From: an uncultured Lachnospiraceae bacterium
Lineage (GTDB): Bacteria > Bacillota > Clostridia > Lachnospirales > Lachnospiraceae
DNA length: 10,544 nt
Direction: 5' to 3'
Assembly: GCA_902473545.1 (NCBI GenBank)
Contig: CABRSG010000057.1
Span: forward strand, 1-10,544
Positions 6,658-10,544 of this stretch are shown piece after piece. The position numbers were made by a program, and so were the translations under genes. A model generated the notes under the pieces. That model ran no database searches. It was not told the DNA's origin and saw only the letters and a list, made by a program, of their open reading frames with translations. Position 1 is the stretch's first letter. Every line of letters begins with the position of its first letter.

Positions 6658-8142
6658 TCAATTTTTTAAATAGGAGCGCTTGTTTTCATAAACAGGCTCG
6701 GAGGTAAGCTGAACCGAAAGCCGCTTGAAGGTCTTGATGTCAACTGCGGACAAAATGACAGTGGTATGCACCTGGCATCCGGTGAGCTTTGGAATCTGTT
6801 CCAGCGCGAGCTGTGCAGTTTTGCTGGTAGCTGCGCTGATGGAAAGCGCGATCAGCACCTCGTCCGTGTGCAGCCGCGGGTTTTTACTGCCAAGGTACGC
6901 CGTTTTCAGCCGCTGGATCGGCTCGATCGCAACCGGGGAAATCACATGCTCTTCGTGGGAAATCCCGGCAAGCTTTTTGAGGGCGTTCAGGAGGAGCGCA
7001 GCGGAAGCTCCGAGAAGCTCCGAGGTTTTTCCGGTGACGATTTTTCCGTCGGCAAGCTCCATCGCAGCGGCAGGAGCGCCTGTTTCCTCCGCACGTGCAA
7101 GCGCAGCGCCCACCACGCGGCGGTCGCCCTTGGAAATGCCCGCCTGGTTCATGATCAGCTCGATTTTAATTGCTTCATCCTCTGTCTTGGAGCCGCTGGC
7201 AATCTCGCCGAGCGCCTGGTAGTAGCGGCGGATAATCTCCTGCCGGGATGCCTCGCGGCAGATCTCGTCGTCGCAGATGCAGTTTCCAGCCATGTTGACG
7301 CCCATGTCCGTCGGTGATTTGTAGGGACTGACGCCGGAAATTTTTTCAAAGATCGCGTTCAGCACCGGGAATATTTCCACGTCGCGGTTGTAGTTTACGG
7401 TGGTCTGACCGTACGCTTCGAGGTGGAACGGGTCGATCATGTTGACGTCGTTCAGATCTGCGGTCGCCGCCTCGTAAGCAAGGTTTACCGGGTGCTTCAG
7501 CGGGATATTCCAGATCGGGAACGTCTCGAATTTTGCGTAGCCCGCGCGAATACCGCGCTTGTGCTCGTGGTAGAGCTGGGAGAGGCAGGTCGCCATTTTT
7601 CCGCTGCCCGGGCCCGGAGCTGTCACGACGACAAGAGGACGGGAGGTTTCGATGTAATCGTTTCTGCCGTAGCCCTCGTCGCTGACGATCAGCGGGATAT
7701 TGCTCGGATAGCCCGGAATGACGTAGTGTGTGTAAACACGGATGCCGAGCTTCTGCAGACGGCTGCGGAACAGATCTGCGCCGCTCTGCCCGGCGTACTG
7801 CGTGATCACGACGCTGCCGACGTACAGACCGCGCTCTTCAAATACACTGATCAGACGGAGCACGTCGGAATCATATGTGATGCCGAGATCTCCGCGGATT
7901 TTATTTTTTTCAATATCTCCGGCGCTGATCGCGATCACGATCTCCGCCTGGTCGGAAAGCTGCATGAGCATCCGCAGCTTGCTGTCCGGCTCAAAGCCCG
8001 GAAGCACGCGCGAAGCGTGGTAGTCGTCGTAGAGCTTGCCGCCAAATTCCAGATAAAGCTTGTTGCCGAACTGACTGATGCGCTGCTTGATGTGCTCCGA
8101 CTGCATTGTCAGGTATTTATTGTTGTCAAATCCAATGTTCAT
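6658..8142 (-). CDS. DUF1846 domain-containing protein
   Basis: The predicted protein has 494 residues, full length for the family and presumably cytoplasmic: no signal peptide or membrane segment is seen. It matches DUF1846 throughout, from MNIGFDNNKYL at the N-terminus through QYAGQSGAD (115-123) and YTHYVIPGYPSNIP (137-150), to a glycine-rich loop in APGPGSGKM (175-183). WNIPLKHPVNLAYEAAT (211-227) and MIDPFHLEAYG (235-245) follow. The GPGSGK segment resembles a nucleotide-binding P-loop, though the family is not an established NTPase. No biochemical role is known to me for this family. The start ATG (8140-8142) has only a weak, distant GAGGG upstream. No clear terminator lies between it and the pyrG promoter, 223 bases downstream of its stop. 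Confidence 0.92.
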   Translation of the reverse strand: MNIGFDNNKYLTMQSEHIKQRISQFGNKLYLEFGGKLYDDYHASRVLPGFEPDSKLRMLMQLSDQAEIVIAISAGDIEKNKIRGDLGITYDSDVLRLISVFEERGLYVGSVVITQYAGQSGADLFRSRLQKLGIRVYTHYVIPGYPSNIPLIVSDEGYGRNDYIETSRPLVVVTAPGPGSGKMATCLSQLYHEHKRGIRAGYAKFETFPIWNIPLKHPVNLAYEAATADLNDVNMIDPFHLEAYGQTTVNYNRDVEIFPVLNAIFEKISGVSPYKSPTDMGVNMAGNCICDDEICREASRQEIIRRYYQALGEIASGSKTEDEAIKIELIMNQAGISKGDRRVVGAALARAEETGAPAAAMELADGKIVTGKTSELLGASAALLLNALKKLAGISHEEHVISPVAIEPIQRLKTAYLGSKNPRLHTDEVLIALSISAATSKTAQLALEQIPKLTGCQVHTTVILSAVDIKTFKRLSVQLTSEPVYENKRSYLKN

Positions 8143-8192
8143 AATCGCTGTATTCCCTCATCATTCTAGTGAAATTATGTGGAGTCGCTGCT

Positions 8193-8331
8193 ATAGGGTA
8201 CCGACGCCGTGCAGGCTCGAAAAATCTGTGATTTTCCTCGCTCACGGGCTGGCGCCCTATGAATCCAACGCCATCTGCAGCCGCCTGCACGCAAGCATGC
8301 GCGTCTGCCCCTGCCGTTGTCTTCGCACGGC
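8193..8331. other. GC-rich folded block in the DUF1846/ftsH intergenic region
   Basis: The 385-base gap between the divergent DUF1846 and ftsH genes has no credible gene. Within it, 8193-8260 can fold as one long interrupted hairpin: 8193-8202 with 8251-8260 (one mismatch and one wobble), CCGTG (8207-8211) with CACGG (8243-8247), and GAAAAATC (8219-8226) with GATTTTC (8230-8236, one bulge). A second hairpin joins GCCGT (8313-8317) and ACGGC (8327-8331). The block is GC-rich while 8362-8470 is AT-rich. It may be a dispersed repeat or a 5' leader of the DUF1846 mRNA; I found no clear minus-strand promoter to decide. Confidence 0.4.
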
Positions 8332-8348
8332 TTGCTGCCTACCTGAAC

Positions 8349-8360
8349 ATGATATATCAT
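8349..8360. promoter_or_regulatory. 12-bp perfect palindrome, possible operator
   Basis: ATGATATATCAT is its own reverse complement and sits between the two divergent genes, about 80 bases upstream of the ftsH -35 box. It could be a dimeric regulator site. It is AT-rich, so chance cannot be excluded. Confidence 0.25.
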
Positions 8361-8440
8361 ATCGCGCTACTTTTCCAGCTCTTTTTGTCGGATTTTTAGA
8401 AATATTTTAGAAAATGAAGAATCTTTTTTGAAAGTGAATA

Positions 8441-8469
8441 TTGATTTCTGGGCGGAGAATCCTTATACT
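8441..8469 (+). promoter_or_regulatory. sigma-A promoter of ftsH
   Basis: TTGATT (8441-8446, 4 of 6) and TATACT (8464-8469, 5 of 6) are separated by exactly 17 bases. A start near 8476 gives a leader of about 50 bases ending in the AAGGAGG ribosome site just before the ftsH ATG. No CtsR- or CIRCE-type heat-shock operator was noticed in the leader. Confidence 0.7.
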
Positions 8470-8527
8470 TATGTAGGAAGATTTAAATAAAGCAGAGCTT
8501 CAGGCTTTTGTATACAAGGAGGAAAAG

Positions 8528-10544
8528 ATGGATAATAACCAGAATCGCGGCAATGGTCCGGGCGGCGGTCCGAACAGCGGCAACAAACCGCCGAGAAATA
8601 ACCAGACCATTATGATTTTTCTGATCGTGACGGTTGTCACGCTGATTATTATAGGTATTTTCAATTCCCTGTCGAGAAGCACGACGACACAGGAAATTAC
8701 CTATAATCAATTCATAGAAATGCTGGAGAACAATCAGATCAAGAGTGTGGAGATTCAGTCCGGACAGTATGTTATCACGCCGAAGGTGCGCGGCATCACA
8801 TATTATACCGGAGCTGTCAGCGATCCTAAGCTGGCGGACAGGCTTCTGGAGGCGGGAGTGGACTTTAATAAAGAAATTCCCGATATGACAGCCGATATCA
8901 TTTACAGCATTCTGACGTTTATGCTTCCGCTCGTCTTCATCTGGCTGATTATGGGCTTTGCCATGCGCAAGATGAGCGGCAGCGGCGGCGTGATGGGTAT
9001 TGGGAAGAACAAATCGCGTGTGTATGCGCAGAAGGAGACCGGCGTGACGTTTAAGGACGTTGCCGGGCAGGACGAGGCGAAGGAGTCGCTGCAGGAGGTC
9101 GTTGATTTCCTGGAAAACCCCGGAAAGTATTCCAAGATCGGTGCGAAGCTGCCCAAAGGTGCGCTGCTTGTGGGACCTCCGGGTACCGGAAAAACTCTGC
9201 TTGCAAAAGCGGTTGCGGGGGAAGCGCACGCACCGTTTTTCTCCCTCTCCGGTTCGGAGTTTGTGGAGATGTTTGTCGGCGTCGGCGCGTCGCGTGTGCG
9301 CGAGCTGTTTGAGGAAGCGAAGAAAAACGCTCCGTGTATCATTTTCATTGATGAGATTGATGCCATTGGTAAGAGCCGCGACAGCCGTTTCGGCGGAAAC
9401 GATGAGCGTGAGCAAACGCTGAACCAGCTCCTTGCGGAGATGGATGGCTTCGATTCTGCGTCCGGGCTTCTGATCCTGGCGGCAACCAACCGTCCGGAGG
9501 TTCTGGATCAGGCGCTTCTGCGTCCGGGACGTTTCGACCGCCGTATTGTTGTCGACAAGCCGGATCTGAAGGGGCGTGTGGACGTGCTGAAGGTTCATGC
9601 GAAAAATGTGTCGATGGATGACACCGTGGATCTGGAAGCGATCGCGCTTGCCACATCGGGCGCAGTCGGTTCCGATCTTGCAAATATGATCAACGAGGCT
9701 GCGATCCTTGCCGTAAAGAACGGCAGAAGCGCTGTCAGCCAGAAGGATCTGTTTGAGTCTGTGGAGGTCGTTCTGGTAGGTAAGGAGAAGAAAAATAAGA
9801 TTCTCAGCCAGGAGGAGCGCCGCATTGTCTCCTATCATGAGGTGGGACATGCGCTTGTCAGCGCACTGCAGAAGGATTCCGAGCCGGTGCAGAAGATTAC
9901 GATCGTGCCGCGCACCATGGGTGCGCTCGGTTATGTCATGAATGTACCGGAGGAAGAGAAATTCCTGAATTCAGAAGCGGAGATCCGGGCGCGCATTGTA
10001 GAGTGCGTGGGAGGACGCGCCGCAGAGGAAATCGTGTTCAACAGCGTGACGACCGGCGCGGCAAACGACATTGAGCAGGCGACCAGACTGGCGCGCGCGA
10101 TGATCACGCAGTACGGTATGTCTGAGAGATTCGGTATGGTTGGGCTGGAATCTCCGGCAAACCAATATCTGGACGGCAGAAATGTTTTGAACTGCAGCGA
10201 CCGGACGGCGGCGGAGATCGACCAGGAGGTTATGCGCGTTATAAAGGAAGCCTACCAGGAGGCGCTGCGTCTGCTGCGTGAGCACAGAGAGGCACTTGAC
10301 CGGATCGCAGATTTCCTCATCGAGAAGGAAACGATCACCGGAAAAGAATTTATGGAGATTTTCCACCGGGTAGAGAAGGAAGCTGCAGAGCGCAAGGCAG
10401 CTGGAGTAACGCCGATTTATGATACGCCGGCGCTGGAAGCTCCGGAAACGGATGCGGCGAAAGCGGAAGCGCCGGACGCAAAAGCGCAGAATCCGGAAGC
10501 GGCAGAACAGCCCGATAAAATGGAAAAGAGCGGAGGCCTCCAAA
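8528..10544 (+). CDS. ftsH: ATP-dependent zinc metalloprotease FtsH (3' end outside window)
   Basis: FtsH is a membrane-anchored hexameric AAA+ protease that degrades misassembled membrane proteins and selected cytoplasmic regulators. The frame is open from the ATG at 8528 (AAGGAGG just upstream) to the window edge, 672 codons. An Asn/Gly-rich N-tail (residues 1-26) precedes TM1 (about 28-45), the extracytoplasmic domain, and TM2 (about 125-147). The AAA domain has Walker A GPPGTGKT (216-223), Walker B IIFIDEID (271-278), and the second region of homology with NRPEVLD and RPGRFDR. The protease domain has the zinc site H437-EVG-H441 and the third ligand D514 in GAANDIEQATRLA. The usual HEAGH is HEVGH here, which keeps HExxH. 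The visible C-tail is rich in Ala, Glu and Pro, and the stop codon lies just beyond the window or further. Confidence 0.97.
   Translation, partial: MDNNQNRGNGPGGGPNSGNKPPRNNQTIMIFLIVTVVTLIIIGIFNSLSRSTTTQEITYNQFIEMLENNQIKSVEIQSGQYVITPKVRGITYYTGAVSDPKLADRLLEAGVDFNKEIPDMTADIIYSILTFMLPLVFIWLIMGFAMRKMSGSGGVMGIGKNKSRVYAQKETGVTFKDVAGQDEAKESLQEVVDFLENPGKYSKIGAKLPKGALLVGPPGTGKTLLAKAVAGEAHAPFFSLSGSEFVEMFVGVGASRVRELFEEAKKNAPCIIFIDEIDAIGKSRDSRFGGNDEREQTLNQLLAEMDGFDSASGLLILAATNRPEVLDQALLRPGRFDRRIVVDKPDLKGRVDVLKVHAKNVSMDDTVDLEAIALATSGAVGSDLANMINEAAILAVKNGRSAVSQKDLFESVEVVLVGKEKKNKILSQEERRIVSYHEVGHALVSALQKDSEPVQKITIVPRTMGALGYVMNVPEEEKFLNSEAEIRARIVECVGGRAAEEIVFNSVTTGAANDIEQATRLARAMITQYGMSERFGMVGLESPANQYLDGRNVLNCSDRTAAEIDQEVMRVIKEAYQEALRLLREHREALDRIADFLIEKETITGKEFMEIFHRVEKEAAERKAAGVTPIYDTPALEAPETDAAKAEAPDAKAQNPEAAEQPDKMEKSGGLQ

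Noticed and set aside
6646..6668. Plus-strand hairpin TGATTA-AGC-TAATCA followed by a T run
   Set aside because: It looks like a terminator, but no plus-strand gene lies upstream of it. The right arm includes the stop codon of the DUF1846 gene and the stem is short and AT-rich.
8175..8360. Minus-strand open frame of 61 codons upstream of the DUF1846 gene
   Set aside because: It is rich in Arg, Trp and Cys, has no ribosome site, ends in the folded GC-rich block and matches no family I know. It reads like chance coding of the structured DNA.
8483..9850. Long minus-strand open frame of 455 codons opposite ftsH
   Set aside because: The plus strand here is unmistakable FtsH. The antisense frame has His/Arg/Leu-rich composition typical of the reverse of a biased coding gene and has no ribosome site.
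1..10544. Defence island, prophage or biosynthetic cluster
   Set aside because: All recognised genes are common housekeeping or envelope genes. There is no integrase, transposase, nuclease cluster or toxin-antitoxin pair.

Overview
The window looks like chromosomal DNA of a Gram-positive, low-to-mid GC clostridium, most probably a member of the Lachnospiraceae. The signs are strong AGGAGG-type ribosome binding sites, sigma-A style promoters, a DegV protein, a DUF1846 protein, a secreted deacetylase with choline-binding-like wall repeats, and an MnmM (YtqB)-type methyltransferase. The genus cannot be fixed from the sequence alone. All genes are ordinary chromosomal genes. There is no transposase, phage gene, CRISPR array, rRNA or tRNA.

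Layout, left to right. The plus strand opens with the 3' end of dapB (lysine/diaminopimelate synthesis). It continues with a secreted lipoprotein of unknown function that has three copies of a beta-rich domain and a DDG-repeat tail. A 319-base gap follows, holding a 176-base palindromic, multi-stem element and a terminator-like hairpin. Next come a DegV-family lipid-binding protein and, 32 bases later, a secreted polysaccharide deacetylase, probably co-transcribed and closed by a strong terminator. The minus strand then carries mnmM (tRNA wobble-uridine modification), pyrG (CTP synthase) and a DUF1846 protein. The window ends on the plus strand with ftsH, which runs off the right edge; its start is divergent from the DUF1846 gene.

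The genes do not form one pathway. They are housekeeping and cell-envelope functions: cell wall precursor supply (dapB), wall modification (deacetylase), membrane proteostasis (ftsH), pyrimidine nucleotides (pyrG) and translation fidelity (mnmM).

The non-coding parts are the most interesting. pyrG has a promoter followed by an intrinsic terminator inside its 5' leader. This resembles the CTP-sensing attenuator known from Bacillus subtilis, but the predicted start lacks the usual GGG run. The element between the lipoprotein and DegV genes has 17-base terminal inverted repeats flanked by AAAAA on both sides, so it is either a MITE-like repeat or a structured RNA. A second GC-rich folded block lies between the DUF1846 gene and ftsH. 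I see no convincing multi-gene novel system here.
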